Of a stretch of DNA of 64,000 bases, positions 37,090 through 49,582 are shown one piece after another. Origin of the DNA: Corynebacterium spheniscorum (GTDB taxonomy: Bacteria > Actinomycetota > Actinomycetes > Mycobacteriales > Mycobacteriaceae); assembly GCF_900113445.1 (NCBI RefSeq), contig NZ_FOPJ01000008.1, forward strand, positions 50,211 to 114,210, given 5' to 3'. Numbering within the stretch: the stretch's first letter is position 1; each line of letters begins with the position of its first letter. Both the position numbers and the translations under genes were made by a program. A model generated the notes under the pieces. The model searched no databases and was not told the origin of the DNA. It worked only from the letters and a program-made list of their open reading frames with translations.

Positions 37090-37380
37090 TTAACAGCCGT
37101 GCGTAGTGTGTGGCTCTAATACCGTAGGGGCAGCGCACTCACTATTAAGCGTGCGCTCTAATTCCACTAGCGTTATACAGTCTTTGCATGTAATACCCTT
37201 CCCTTGGTTCCTGGTCAGTCGGTCCCGACCGGTATCCCGGTAGTGCCGTGGTGCGGTGCATCCGCATAGAAGATAAACGGTGTCCCGCGTTACCTCAATA
37301 ACGGCGTGTAGCGTTCGTTGCGCATCATGGTCTTGCTGCCCTTCCTGATGCTGTGAAGCGGGGGTGCTGTAGGTGGTCAT
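37090..37380 (-). CDS. Small Cys-containing protein, possible zinc-ribbon
   Basis: 96 residues from ATG 37380, with AGGAAGGG about 8 nt upstream. VYLLCGCTAPRHY and KGITCKDC give two Cys pairs spaced like a zinc ribbon. It is encoded opposite to the other element genes, beside the right core, and reads away from it. Function unknown. The longer frame to 37485 crosses the arm repeat and is unlikely. Confidence 0.55.
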   Translation of the reverse strand: MTTYSTPASQHQEGQQDHDAQRTLHAVIEVTRDTVYLLCGCTAPRHYRDTGRDRLTRNQGKGITCKDCITLVELERTLNSECAAPTVLEPHTTHGC

Positions 37381-37424
37381 GGTGGCTGCCCTTCCTGGTT
37401 GGGTGCGGTGGCATGCCTTCAAAG

Positions 37425-37444
37425 ATTTGGCACATATTTGGCAC
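37425..37444 (+). repeat. Right 20-bp arm-type repeat
   Basis: Identical to 32915-32934 and in the same orientation, 64 bp inside the right core. Paired arm sites around both cores are expected for a lambda-type integrase complex. Confidence 0.85.
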
Positions 37445-37494
37445 ACCGCACGGCTAATTGACGTAGAAAGTGCGCCTACCTGCATAGATGATGA

Positions 37495-37986
37495 TTAAGT
37501 GTGTAGCTCGGTGAGCTCCACACCGGCAGCCCACTTAGCGAAGGGGGAATCCTTCGGGGACATGAGGTAGGGGATCACATACATGGTTTTGCCTTCATAG
37601 GCGCCAGCCATGCGTTCTTTTTGGATGGTGGTTACTTCATCAGCATCCCGCCAGTTGTTATACACACCCTTATCCGCTGGATCATGGGTGGCCACAACGG
37701 TGCGTTCCTCAGAACGTGCGGTGTCCTTGGAGTAGGAGCGGGAGAACCAGCGGTCTTTACCGGCGGGCTGAATTTCATCAGCTGCGAGGGCTTCTTGGAC
37801 GAGGCGCTCATCATCGCTGGCGTCGATGACCTCAATGCGCTCTGGGCGCAGGATCTCAGCCCACTGAGCAACGAATTCGGCCACCGCGGGGTTCGTCAGA
37901 CCGCCTTCCGTGAGGATCTTGGAAACTTCTTCCTTGCTCACGGGGGTGGAGTTGTTGGTGGGCTGCTGGGTGGTGGATTCGCTCAC
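37495..37986 (-). pseudogene. pck: pck 5' fragment: N-terminal part of GTP-dependent PEP carboxykinase
   Basis: 163 codons from GTG 37986 (AAGGGAAG upstream). NPAVAEFVAQWAEILRPERI, then TMYVIPYLMSPKDSPFAKWA, is the N-terminal region of actinobacterial GTP-PEPCK, which binds oxaloacetate/PEP. PEPCK sequence stops at VELTD; the element adds LHT and a stop. Together with 32789-31352 it gives an in-frame 638-residue enzyme. PEPCK converts oxaloacetate to PEP in gluconeogenesis, needed on acetate or lactate. As it stands the protein lacks the nucleotide-binding domain and should be inactive. Confidence 0.93.
37508..37520. repeat. Right attachment core
   Basis: TCGGTGAGCTCCA, identical to 32790-32802. 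On the minus strand it ends the genuine PEPCK coding part of the 5' fragment; the following ...LHT and stop codon belong to the element. Confidence 0.9.
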
Positions 37987-38300
37987 GGTGCGTGTGCTTC
38001 CCTTCGTTGGGCTCAGAGTCTTAAAGCTTCACTTGAAACGCAGTCCCGGCACCACGGGGGCCAAAGGTCCTAAGACAAAGCCACTCTGGGAAGTACAAGG
38101 GGAGGAGTTCTTAACCAGAGTACGTGGAGCCGTAACTAGAACTAAGGCTAACAGAATATCAGGGGCGAGGGGACGTGAATCATCCCACATTTGTCTCCCT
38201 TAACCCCCTGCCCAGCCGCACACGGGTCTGCCCAAGCGCAGCCACACGATCTCGAATAAAGCCCCAAGCCCCGAACTCCAAGGAGATTGAGGGAAAAGAA
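37987..38300. other. Upstream region of pck
   Basis: About 310 bp that must hold the native pck promoter on the minus strand. No coding frame and no operator that I can name with confidence. Confidence 0.45.
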
Positions 38301-38332
38301 AACACCCTTGGAAAAATGCTTCCAAGGGTGTT
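38301..38332 (-). terminator. Rho-independent terminator of fprA
   Basis: AACACCCTTGGA (38301-38312) pairs with 38321-38332; on the minus strand TTTTCTTTT follows. Confidence 0.88.
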
Positions 38333-38344
38333 GAGCAGGAGGGA

Positions 38345-39706
38345 TTAGTCCTGCGGACCGGCGTGGGCGACCATGTCATCCCACTCCACGATCTTCTTGC
38401 GCTCGCGGCCTTCGGCTTCACCGAGGGCGCGCTCCGCGGCATCCAGGCGATGCCAACCATCCCAGGTGGTCACCGCAATATCGCGGGAGTTGAGGAACTC
38501 CAGCACGGCATCGAGCTCCGGCTTTTCGGCGGGCTTAAGGTCGCCAGCTTTCCAATCGTTGAGCAGCATCTCGGTGGTTTCCTTGGCATCAGACTTGGTG
38601 TTGCCAATCAGACCCACCGGCCCGCGCTTAATCCACCCGGTGGCATACAGGCCCGGAATAATCTCCCCAGAATCTGGATCCAGCACATGGCCGCCATCAT
38701 TGGGGATCACCGCGCGCTGCGCATCAAAGGGGACGTCATTAACAGCATCGGAACGGTATCCCACCGCGCGATAGACCGCCTGCACCGGCCAGGTGGTGAA
38801 CTTGCCTGTGCCGCGCACATCGCCATCGCCAGTAAGCTCTGTGCGCTCGGTCTTAAAGCCAACCACGTGGCCATCTTCCCCAATGATCTCCACCGGGGAT
38901 TCAAAGAAGTGAATGAACAGCTTATGCGGGGCACCCTTGGGCTCGCGGATGGCATAGCCCTCTAGGGTTTGGCAGACCAGGTCCTGGGACTTGGAATCAC
39001 GACGCGCCTGCTCGCTGGCCTCGTCATAATCAATATCCTCCGGATCCACAATCACCTCGATGGTGGGGGAATGATCCAATTCCTTGAGCTCCAGCGGGGT
39101 GAACTTCGCTTGGGCGGGGCCGCGGCGACCAAAAATGTGGATCTCGCGGGCGGCATTCTTGCCCAGGTGCTCATAGACATTGTCCGGGATCTCGGTGACG
39201 TGCAGCTCATCGGCGGTTTTGGCGAGCACGCGGGAAATATCCAGGGCCACGTTACCCACACCCACAACTGCAACCTGCTCGGCGGTTAAATCCCAGCCGC
39301 GCTTAAAGTCCGGGTTGCCATCATAGAAGCCCACAAACTCCCCGGCACCGTGGTGTTCCGGCAGCTCAGAGCCGGGAATATCCAGGTCGCGGTCGCCCGT
39401 TGCGCCGGTGGAGAACACAATGGCGTCATAGAATTCGCGCAGCTCATCAACGGTGACATCCTCGCCCACATTGATATTGCCCAGCAGCCGGATTTCTTCC
39501 TTATCCAGCACATTATGTAAGGACTTCACAATGCCCTTAATGCGCGGGTGATCGGGGGCAACGCCATAGCGGATCAGCCCAAAGGGGGCGGGCATCCGCT
39601 CATAAAGGTCAACTAGGACCTCCACGTCAGACTTAATTAATAGGTCCGAGGCGTAGATGCCAGCCGGGCCGGCGCCGATAACGGCGACACGCAATGGACG
39701 GGACAT
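38345..39706 (-). CDS. fprA: NADPH-ferredoxin reductase (FprA type)
   Basis: 453 residues. FAD site VAVIGAGPAGIYASDLL at the N-terminus, GLIRYGVAPDHPRIK, NADP site VAVVGVGNVALDISRVLAK, and the C-terminal GWIKRGPVGLIGNTKSDA are all typical of adrenodoxin-reductase-like FprA. It passes electrons from NADPH to ferredoxins or P450 partners. ATG with GAAGGGAAA about 11 nt upstream. Monocistronic, divergent from pta-ackA, as in C. glutamicum. Confidence 0.94.
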   Translation of the reverse strand: MSRPLRVAVIGAGPAGIYASDLLIKSDVEVLVDLYERMPAPFGLIRYGVAPDHPRIKGIVKSLHNVLDKEEIRLLGNINVGEDVTVDELREFYDAIVFSTGATGDRDLDIPGSELPEHHGAGEFVGFYDGNPDFKRGWDLTAEQVAVVGVGNVALDISRVLAKTADELHVTEIPDNVYEHLGKNAAREIHIFGRRGPAQAKFTPLELKELDHSPTIEVIVDPEDIDYDEASEQARRDSKSQDLVCQTLEGYAIREPKGAPHKLFIHFFESPVEIIGEDGHVVGFKTERTELTGDGDVRGTGKFTTWPVQAVYRAVGYRSDAVNDVPFDAQRAVIPNDGGHVLDPDSGEIIPGLYATGWIKRGPVGLIGNTKSDAKETTEMLLNDWKAGDLKPAEKPELDAVLEFLNSRDIAVTTWDGWHRLDAAERALGEAEGRERKKIVEWDDMVAHAGPQD

Positions 39707-40171
39707 AGTGATGGTGTTTCCCTTCAGTTCTGAGATCTAGCTACTTAAAATGCGCATGCAATATCAGGGAGAGTCTACCTGGCGATGATAGAACCTCCGC
39801 CCGCCACGTGGGGTAATAGATGGGGGTAATGCCGCGCCGCTTCCCCCGCGTATTCACCTTGGCCACCCCAGCGCCCCTATGTTAGGCGCCCGGACCACGC
39901 CGCCGCAGCGGGCAATTAATGTACAGGTGTACAGGTTTTAGGGCAGGTATTTAGGCTCTTTTCGAGATCCTGGCAACGGCGAGCATAGAAGGTGTCCGCG
40001 AGGTGGCGTTCCCCAGGTGGGGCCGCGCCTTATTGGGTTTTCTTTGGGAGTAGTGAGAAAAACCTTTTTGGTTTCAGATGCCTTGGGTGGCGCTGGCGAC
40101 TAGACTGTGGGGGACCGCGCGCCGGGGCTTTAAGTGTGATGCTTGGAACCCCATCAAAAAAGAGGACAGCA
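39707..40171. other. Divergent regulatory region between fprA and pta
   Basis: About 465 bp. A possible -10 TAGACT (about 40100) precedes a short coding sequence at 40172. I could not identify RamA, RamB or GlxR sites with confidence, although these control pta-ackA in C. glutamicum. Confidence 0.4.
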
Positions 40172-40255
40172 ATGTCTTTTTGGCGTGAAAATTTTTATAA
40201 CACCTCTATAGTTCGCCCCTTACCAGCAGCGCTTTCCCCAAAAGCATGCTGGTGA
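40172..40255 (+). CDS. Short peptide (27 residues) upstream of pta
   Basis: ATG 40172 with AGAGGA 6 nt upstream, stop TGA 40255. The peptide starts MSFWRENFYNTSIVRPLP. The good ribosome site and compact, aromatic-rich sequence suggest a real small protein or leader peptide; it ends 92 nt before pta. No known leader family recognised. Confidence 0.45.
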   Translation: MSFWRENFYNTSIVRPLPAALSPKACW

Positions 40256-40347
40256 GGACGCGAAAGCAGCAGTCCTCTGCCTCACCCCGCCACCCAGGTG
40301 CGCCGCAGGAGGGCGCTGTTGCTCAACTACCCAAGGGAAGGTAGCGC

Positions 40348-41736
40348 ATGACCTCTCAGACCAGCACCTCCGTGGTGCTTAGCGCCGTAGGCCGCAACTT
40401 CGATGGCGTAGATACCGCCGCCATCGCCGAAGCCTTGGGGTTGAAGCTCATCAACCTCGATGATTACCCAGCCGAACTGGGCGCCGCCGTCGCCCAGGAT
40501 CCCCTCGCCGGTGGCCCCAGCCTCATCAAAGGCAGCCTGAACTTAAGCTTCGACGCAGAAATCGCCGCTGCTTTAGGTGTGCCGCTGCTGCTGCTCATCG
40601 ACCACCAGGGCCGCCACGTGCAGCTCGCCGAAGCCCAAGCCAAGCGCCTGGGCGCCACGGTTGCCAAGGCCGTCACCCCCGAAGCCATCCTCGATGGCAG
40701 TGGCATTGCCGCTATTAAAGAATCCCTCAAGGTCAGCGTCGAACCCCAAATGTCGGCCCCGATTTTTGAAAATTGGCTCCTTGAGCGCGCCAAAGCCGCC
40801 AACGCACACATCGTGCTTCCCGAAGGCGATGATGACCGCATCCTGCTGGCCGCACACCAACTACTTGAGCAGGGGATCTGCGAACTCACCATCTTGGGTG
40901 ATCCCGCCGCCATTAATAACCGCGCCGAGCAACTAGGCCTGCACCTAGATAATGCGCACGTGCTTAACCACATGACCTCCCCGCTCAAGGAAGACTTCGC
41001 CGAGGAATTCGCAGAACTGCGTAAATCCAAGGGCGTGACCTTAGAGCAGGCACGCGAAACCATGGAAGATATTTCCTACTTCGCCACCATGATGATCCAC
41101 AAGGGTATGGCTGATGGCATGGTGTCCGGTGCCGCGCACACTACCGCGCACACCATTAAGCCCTCCTTCCAAATCATTAAGACCAAGCCCGGTGCTTCGG
41201 TGGTGTCCTCCATCTTCCTGATGGTGCTGCGCGGTCGGCTCTGGGCTTTTGGCGACTGCGCCGTGAACCCCAACCCCACCCCGGAACAACTCGGTGAGAT
41301 CGCGGTGGTCTCCGCGGACACCGCCGCGAAGTTCGGGATGGAACCGCGGGTGGCCATGCTTTCTTATTCCACCGGTACCTCTGGTGCTGGCCCGGATGTG
41401 GAATGCTGCGCTGAGGCTTTGGCCGTTGCCCGTGAGAAGAACCCGGATCTGAAGGTGGATGGCCCGCTGCAGTTCGATGCCGCGGTGGATCCCGGTGTGG
41501 CTGCGAAGAAGATGCCCGAATCTGATGTTGCTGGTAAAGCCAATGTCTTTATCTTCCCGGACTTAAACTCCGGCAATATTGGTTATAAGACCGCCCAGCG
41601 CACCGGCGGTGCCCTCGCGGTTGGCCCGATCCTGCAGGGCCTGAATAAGCCGGTCAACGACCTTTCGCGTGGCGCCACGGTTCCCGATATTGTGAACACC
41701 GTTGCCGTGACCGCGATTCAGGCCGGAGGAAAGTAG
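40348..41736 (+). CDS. pta: Phosphate acetyltransferase
   Basis: 462 residues; AAGGGAAGG about 9 nt before ATG. A short N-terminal domain (about 1-130) replaces the larger DRTGG-containing part of enterobacterial Pta. The catalytic PTA_PTB domain (about 140-460) includes [43 protein letters not shown] and [16 protein letters not shown]. It interconverts acetyl-CoA and acetyl phosphate. It overlaps functionally and in transcription with ackA, which starts 3 nt after its stop. Confidence 0.96.
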   Translation: MTSQTSTSVVLSAVGRNFDGVDTAAIAEALGLKLINLDDYPAELGAAVAQDPLAGGPSLIKGSLNLSFDAEIAAALGVPLLLLIDHQGRHVQLAEAQAKRLGATVAKAVTPEAILDGSGIAAIKESLKVSVEPQMSAPIFENWLLERAKAANAHIVLPEGDDDRILLAAHQLLEQGICELTILGDPAAINNRAEQLGLHLDNAHVLNHMTSPLKEDFAEEFAELRKSKGVTLEQARETMEDISYFATMMIHKGMADGMVSGAAHTTAHTIKPSFQIIKTKPGASVVSSIFLMVLRGRLWAFGDCAVNPNPTPEQLGEIAVVSADTAAKFGMEPRVAMLSYSTGTSGAGPDVECCAEALAVAREKNPDLKVDGPLQFDAAVDPGVAAKKMPESDVAGKANVFIFPDLNSGNIGYKTAQRTGGALAVGPILQGLNKPVNDLSRGATVPDIVNTVAVTAIQAGGK

Positions 41737-41738
41737 AA

Positions 41739-43034
41739 GTGAACGCACCCAGCACAACCCCCAACTCCCAACCCACGCCGGAAGCAGAAGTAGCAGGCGT
41801 ACCCGGGGTCAATGGTGTCCCCGGGGAAAGCCACTTCGCTTTGGTCCTGAACTCCGGATCCTCCTCCATTAAGTTCCAGGTGCTTGATCCGCTGGCCGCC
41901 ACCGCCACCTCTGAGCCCTTCGTAAGCGGCCTGGTGGAACAAATCGGTGAGCCCATGGGGCGTATCACCTTAAAAGCCGGTGGCGAGAAATACGTTCTGG
42001 AAGAGCCCATCCCGGACCATGCCGAAGGCCTGCGGCTTTCCTTCGACCTCATGGATCAACATGGGTGCGGCCCCACCCAGGTGAAGATCCAGGCAGTGGG
42101 GCACCGCGTGGTGCACGGCGGCATCCTCTTTAGCCAACCGGAGATCATCACCGACCAGATCGTGGACATGATCCGCGACCTTATCCCCCTAGCGCCGCTG
42201 CACAACCCCGCCAATATTGATGGCATTGAGGTTGCTCGCCGCATCCTGCCCGATATTCCGCACGTTGCGGTCTTTGATACCGGCTTCTTCCACTCCATGC
42301 CTCCGGCTGCCGCGCTTTATGCCGTCAATGCTGAGGTGGCTATGCAAAATGGTGTGCGCCGCTATGGCTTCCACGGCACCAGTCACGAATATGTTTCCCA
42401 ACAGGTGCCTGGCCTTTTGGGGTTGCCGGAACGTGCCGTCAACCAGATCACCTTGCACCTTGGCAATGGTGCTTCCGCTGCTGCCATCCGCGGTGGGGAA
42501 GCAGTAGACACCACCATGGGTATGACCCCGCTGGCTGGTTTGGTGATGGGTACTCGCTCCGGTGATATTGATCCCGGCATTATCTTCCACCTCTATCGCA
42601 CCGCCGGCATGAGCATTGATGACATTGATGAGCTGCTCAACCGCAAATCCGGTGTGAAGGGCCTTTCGGGTGTCAATGACTTCCGTGAGCTGCGTGCCAT
42701 GATCGAAGATGAAGACCAAGACGCCTGGCTGGCCTATAACGTCTACATCCACCAGCTACGCAAGTTCATTGGTGCCTACATGATCGCCCTGGGTCGCGTG
42801 AATGCCATTACCTTCACCGCTGGTGTGGGTGAGAATGATCGCTTCGTTCGCGCCGACGCGCTGGCTGGTTTGGAGGCCTTTGGCATCAAGCTGGATCCGG
42901 AACGCAATGCTGCGCCTAATGATGGGCCGCGGGAGATCTCTACCGATGACTCCGCGGTGAAGGTGTTTGTGGTTCCCACCAATGAAGAATTGGCTATCGC
43001 CAAGTACGCGGTGGAGCTAGCTGAAAAGCAATAA
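41739..43034 (+). CDS. ackA: Acetate kinase
   Basis: 431 residues from GTG 41739 (GGAGGAAAG overlapping the pta end). The core begins [16 protein letters not shown] at about residue 31; the extra ~28 residues are Pro/Glu-rich and absent from C. glutamicum acetate kinase. [46 protein letters not shown] and FTAGVGEND are the acetokinase family motifs. With Pta it activates or excretes acetate. Regulation by carbon source is known in C. glutamicum. Confidence 0.95.
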   Translation: MNAPSTTPNSQPTPEAEVAGVPGVNGVPGESHFALVLNSGSSSIKFQVLDPLAATATSEPFVSGLVEQIGEPMGRITLKAGGEKYVLEEPIPDHAEGLRLSFDLMDQHGCGPTQVKIQAVGHRVVHGGILFSQPEIITDQIVDMIRDLIPLAPLHNPANIDGIEVARRILPDIPHVAVFDTGFFHSMPPAAALYAVNAEVAMQNGVRRYGFHGTSHEYVSQQVPGLLGLPERAVNQITLHLGNGASAAAIRGGEAVDTTMGMTPLAGLVMGTRSGDIDPGIIFHLYRTAGMSIDDIDELLNRKSGVKGLSGVNDFRELRAMIEDEDQDAWLAYNVYIHQLRKFIGAYMIALGRVNAITFTAGVGENDRFVRADALAGLEAFGIKLDPERNAAPNDGPREISTDDSAVKVFVVPTNEELAIAKYAVELAEKQ

Positions 43035-43052
43035 CACCGGCTCGTTGGGCTC

Positions 43053-43092
43053 ATACCCTAGATGTCTGAAGAGATATCTAGGGTATTTCTGG
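43053..43092 (+). terminator. Terminator of pta-ackA
   Basis: ATACCCTAGAT (43053-43063) pairs with ATCTAGGGTAT (43076-43086), then TTCTGGTTTT. The following 43100-43180 is GTGCGCG-rich simple sequence without a gene. Confidence 0.85.
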
Positions 43093-43296
43093 TTTTCGGG
43101 GAGCTTGTGCGCGTGGGCACTTGTGTGCGTGGGGAGCGTATGCGCGGGGTGCTTGTGCGCGAGGGGTGCTTGGGGCGAAACCGCTAACCAAGACCGATAA
43201 AGAAAATATGGGAGAAAGCATTGCGCGCCGCGGAATACCGGAATATTCTGCATAGTAATTCCCACAACATAGGTGCGTTCCCAAAGGGGTTAGATC

Positions 43297-43527
43297 ATGG
43301 CAGCTTTTTATCAGGGAGGTTCATTTGTCCGCGGGTTATTAACCCAAGAACCCGTCAATATTCGACGCACCTCGAATATCATGCTCACGTTGCTGCTCAT
43401 CGGTTTTGTTCTGAGCCTGATCGGCTTCACACCCATCGGCGGCGTCTTCTTCCTGGGCGCCTTCTTGTGTGCCGTGGTGATTGTTGCTGAGGCGATCCGT
43501 ATCCGGTTGCTGAAGTCCTTTTCTTAA
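43297..43527 (+). CDS. Small two-helix membrane protein
   Basis: 76 residues; AAAGGGG about 7 nt before ATG. Two hydrophobic helices (about 28-46, IMLTLLLIGFVLSLIGF, and 49-66, GGVFFLGAFLCAVVIVAEA) with a basic end. Function unknown. Lies between ackA and convergent pknG. Confidence 0.7.
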   Translation: MAAFYQGGSFVRGLLTQEPVNIRRTSNIMLTLLLIGFVLSLIGFTPIGGVFFLGAFLCAVVIVAEAIRIRLLKSFS

Positions 43528-43637
43528 CCCCGCTAGCTCTTTTGAAACCCCTCACTGCTGGGTGCTGTTGCGCCAGGCCGGCAGTGTTCGTGTTTGGCGC
43601 CTCCGATAAGGGGTCTGGTGTCGCTACCCGCGCGTGC

Positions 43638-46526
<2,889 letters not shown>

Positions 46527-47702
46527 TTAATGCTCCTCCTCTCCACTGTCGCCGGGCTGCTCGGGAGTATCTACTTCTTCCTCACGATACTGAGGAGGAT
46601 AAGGTTTCGCGTCACGATGATCCGGACCAAGCCACTGGTGATGCAGGCGCACCCAGGTGCCATCTCGCTGCAGTCGTTCCAGCGTGGCATTAATTTGGCG
46701 AACCAACCCATGGGATTCGGGGTTCTCCAAGGGCCGGGCCACCGCAATCCCGTATTCCTCTGCGCTTAGGGACCTACCGACGATCTGGGTGTGCGGATCT
46801 TGAGCAATGATTCCCGCCAGGATTGCATCGTCACTCATAATCGCGTCCACCTGGTTCTGCTGAAGCGCTAATAAGCAATCAGCCCAGCCGCGTACCCGCA
46901 GTTTCACAGCCTCTGGGGCTAGTCGGCGCGATAATTCCAGCAGTGTTGAATTATCTGTGATGCAGACACTTCTACCGCCTAAGTCCTCGACCCCTTGGAT
47001 ATCTGATTGCAAGGGCACCGCTAAACGCGTGTGTGTCCGTAGGTAGGGGGTGGAGAACTCCACTAATGATTGGCGATCTCGAGTAATAGTCATGGTGCGC
47101 ACCACCGCATCGACCCGCCCAGTTTTTAGGGCTTCGAGACGGTCATTGCTGGCCACGAAACGGAAATCGACGCGGCTAGGATCCCCAAAAATATCCCGTG
47201 CGACCTCTCTAGCGAGATCCACTTCGAAGCCTTGCAGCTCACCGCTGAGAGCATCCCGGAAGCTCAACAGGTACTGGGAATTATCCACCCCCACAATTAG
47301 TCGTCCGCGGGCCACAATCCGGGGAATGAGATCCTGCGGATCAGCGCCTTCCTGTGGTGCTAAAGACCCCAAAGGAGCGGGGCGTTCCTCACCATCTGGG
47401 AATAGCGCGGAAATCTCACCTGCTTTTTCCACAATCGCATCCGGCGGAAGGGGGGGACCGTGCACTTCGGCATGAGTATCTTCAGAATCCCAGGGCTTGA
47501 GTGCTTCTTCTGGGGCGTCACCGAAACGCAAGGCCTCGCGTAGCCGCTGCCATCGGGAAGCTTCTTGCATGCTGGCATTATCCTGCGGGCTGGCACTCGG
47601 TGATTGAGGTTTCTCCGAGCAAGCACTCAAGGTACTTGCCCCCATACTCAGCGCCAATAGTGCGGCGAGGAGGGAGATGCGATGCGGATGGGTTTTTCTC
47701 AT
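46527..47702 (-). CDS. glnH: Glutamine-binding-type periplasmic lipoprotein GlnH
   Basis: 391 residues from ATG 47702, which overlaps the glnX stop (TGATG). Signal peptide with lipobox LSAC (Cys28). The solute-binding domain includes LIVGVDNSQYLLSFRD, LQGFEVDLAREVARDIFG, GRVDAVVRTMTITRDR and VDAIMSDDAILAGI. In corynebacteria it senses external amino acids (glutamate, aspartate) and signals through GlnX to PknG; it is not part of an ABC importer here. A frame upstream of ATG 47702 exists but would destroy the signal peptide. Confidence 0.93.
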   Translation of the reverse strand: MRKTHPHRISLLAALLALSMGASTLSACSEKPQSPSASPQDNASMQEASRWQRLREALRFGDAPEEALKPWDSEDTHAEVHGPPLPPDAIVEKAGEISALFPDGEERPAPLGSLAPQEGADPQDLIPRIVARGRLIVGVDNSQYLLSFRDALSGELQGFEVDLAREVARDIFGDPSRVDFRFVASNDRLEALKTGRVDAVVRTMTITRDRQSLVEFSTPYLRTHTRLAVPLQSDIQGVEDLGGRSVCITDNSTLLELSRRLAPEAVKLRVRGWADCLLALQQNQVDAIMSDDAILAGIIAQDPHTQIVGRSLSAEEYGIAVARPLENPESHGLVRQINATLERLQRDGTWVRLHHQWLGPDHRDAKPYPPQYREEEVDTPEQPGDSGEEEH

Positions 47703-49441
47703 CACAGATACTCCTGCAAACGCGGGCGAATACCCATCCAAATAGCAACGACCGACAGCAAACTCAGGATCATCACTGCACGCGACACGAGGTTTGTTGC
47801 CGCCAAACCATCATTAATGAAAGAGCGCATGGTGGTGCGGGCTTCAGAAATGAGCCGCGATAATGAGGCATCTAAGCGCGCATAGGATTGCGCTGCGGTG
47901 GGCTGACCATGGGTGATGGGCCCATCAACCCGGGTGGAGATGTCCACCGCCTGCTGATAGTCCCCCTCATTAATGGCATCAACGAGGCGATGGTGCGCAT
48001 CCTCCCAAGCGTGCAAAGCTTCCCGGGCTCGCTCAATTTCGGCGTGCACTTCCTTCGGCGAAGCCGTGGTATCGGCAGCCTCCATATCGTTGAGGGCGCT
48101 CTCCACCGAAAGCCATGCTTCATCGAAGCTCACCGCCCCGGAGGATAAGGAGGTAGTCGGATCACTAGGGGCAGCACCATCGGTTTGATTAATCTCCCCG
48201 CTTTGGCCGGGTTTCAGACTATCTTCACCTGGTGCTAAGCCCAGTGCTGGTGCGGTGGATTCAACTGATTGGCGGCGCACCAACGATAAGGTTTCCGAGG
48301 TTCGCGCCTGGTGCGCTTCAATGCGGGAGTTCGTTAAGGAATCCCAGGGCATACTGGCTTCCTCGAAGCCTCTGGTACCGGCCTGCCAGGTCATCCAATT
48401 CGACGCTGAGACCCAGGCCATCGCAACCGCCATCAAAGCTGTAGCCACCAAAAAACCACGGTTGAGGCGCCGCCTAGTGATTCGCCACAACCACCACTGC
48501 GCCAACGGTAGGAATAACAAAGCAGCAGCAAGACCAGAAAGCGGAATCCACTGTGGACGGCTCAAAGACTTTTGGGAGTCAGAAACCTGCCGCGAAGAAA
48601 TCTCAAAAAGTTCAGCTGCCGCCGGAAGAATCCGCGACCGCATCAGGTCAGAAGCTTCTGCCATATAGGCGGTACCGACGGGGTTACCGATGCGGTGATT
48701 AGCCCGCGCGGTTTCCACCAATCCGGTATAGACCGGGACCTCCCGCTGGATGGTGGTGATCAGCTCCATGGCGCGTGAGTTCATACTCGCGGTGCCATAA
48801 GCCGAACGCACCGTAGCAATAGCTGCCTGATCAATGGAGTTGGAGTAGCGCGCCCGAGTTTCTGCATTTTCTACCCCAGATTGCACAAAACCAGTAGTAG
48901 CGATCGCATCTGCGAGGGATAAAGAGGTGTACAGGTTGTGCGCCGAGTAGCTCATAGGCTCGGTGGTATTGACCAGCACATCTAAGGACTGGCGACGTTG
49001 ATCCGCTGATTGCGCCATTGAATAGCCGGCAGCCAAAATTGCGATGGACAGGATCAACGTTAAGGTCACCATTTTACCTGGTGTGGTGGATACGAAGGTC
49101 CAGCCTCGGCGTAGCCACATAATCGGCAAACCGAAGGTTTCATACACCCGATTCCACACCGGACGGTGGCCACCAGCTGGCTCCTCCACCGCGACCTGAT
49201 CAAGCCAATTATCGTGCAGCTCTGCATCACTCATGCTGGAGCCAGGATTATTCTTCGCCCGTGCCTCAGCTTTACGCCAAGCACGTCGTGAGCCATGCGT
49301 CGCGGTGCTGACTTTGGTGCGACGAACCGTCCGCGTATCTCGAGTTTTAGAGCGTCGAGAACGACTAGAAGGAGTCGAAGGCGTAGCGGAAAGGGCAGAG
49401 TTCTGCCCCTCATTGGCCACGGAATCCTTCGCGCTGGTCAT
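47702..49441 (-). CDS. glnX: Four-helix membrane signalling protein GlnX
   Basis: 579 residues. A basic cytoplasmic N-terminus (about 1-115) is followed by helix 1 (MVTLTLILSIAILAAGYSMA), a large external helical domain, two helices at about 290-345 (ISGLAAALLFLPLAQWW-like and GFLVATALMAVAMAWV), a second external domain, and a C-terminal helix (AVMILSLLSVVAIWMGI). It couples GlnH to PknG. First gene of the operon; stop overlaps glnH by one base. Confidence 0.9.
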   Translation of the reverse strand: MTSAKDSVANEGQNSALSATPSTPSSRSRRSKTRDTRTVRRTKVSTATHGSRRAWRKAEARAKNNPGSSMSDAELHDNWLDQVAVEEPAGGHRPVWNRVYETFGLPIMWLRRGWTFVSTTPGKMVTLTLILSIAILAAGYSMAQSADQRRQSLDVLVNTTEPMSYSAHNLYTSLSLADAIATTGFVQSGVENAETRARYSNSIDQAAIATVRSAYGTASMNSRAMELITTIQREVPVYTGLVETARANHRIGNPVGTAYMAEASDLMRSRILPAAAELFEISSRQVSDSQKSLSRPQWIPLSGLAAALLFLPLAQWWLWRITRRRLNRGFLVATALMAVAMAWVSASNWMTWQAGTRGFEEASMPWDSLTNSRIEAHQARTSETLSLVRRQSVESTAPALGLAPGEDSLKPGQSGEINQTDGAAPSDPTTSLSSGAVSFDEAWLSVESALNDMEAADTTASPKEVHAEIERAREALHAWEDAHHRLVDAINEGDYQQAVDISTRVDGPITHGQPTAAQSYARLDASLSRLISEARTTMRSFINDGLAATNLVSRAVMILSLLSVVAIWMGIRPRLQEYL

Positions 49442-49569
49442 TGCCTAAGGATAACTGCAATTGTGGATCAAATGTGGATAAGCACCTGAAAGCAGTATTC
49501 CTAGGTGTGAAGGGCCCTTAAGCACCAAACAAACGGGGGCAGTCTTCAACCGCCAACCGTAGAGAGCGC

Positions 49570-49582
49570 TAGCGTAGAAACC
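49570..49582 (+). promoter_or_regulatory. -10 element for a leaderless Nudix mRNA
   Basis: TAGCGT (49570-49575), 7 nt before ATG 49583; no ribosome site. The 140-bp gap separates it from divergent glnX. Confidence 0.5.

Larger units (their letters stand above)
32790..37520 (+). mobile_element. 4.7-kb integrative element inserted in pck
   Basis: Bounded by a 13-bp core repeat (TCGGTGAGCTCCA at 32790-32802 and 37508-37520); unit length 4718 bp. It encodes a tyrosine recombinase next to the left core, a 145-residue unknown protein, an excisionase-like HTH protein, a replication-initiator-like winged-helix protein, two very small proteins, and a Cys-containing protein on the opposite strand near the right core. 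Identical 20-bp repeats lie near both ends. No capsid, portal, terminase or conjugation genes are seen, so it is not a full prophage or ICE. A phage satellite or integrated plasmid remnant fits best. Confidence 0.9.

Noticed and set aside
37621..38073. 150-codon plus-strand frame opposite the pck 5' fragment
   Set aside because: The minus strand has clear PEPCK similarity; this is its complement.
43100..43180. GTGCGCG-rich stretch as a functional repeat array
   Set aside because: Units are irregular in length and order; best seen as simple-sequence spacer after the ackA terminator.
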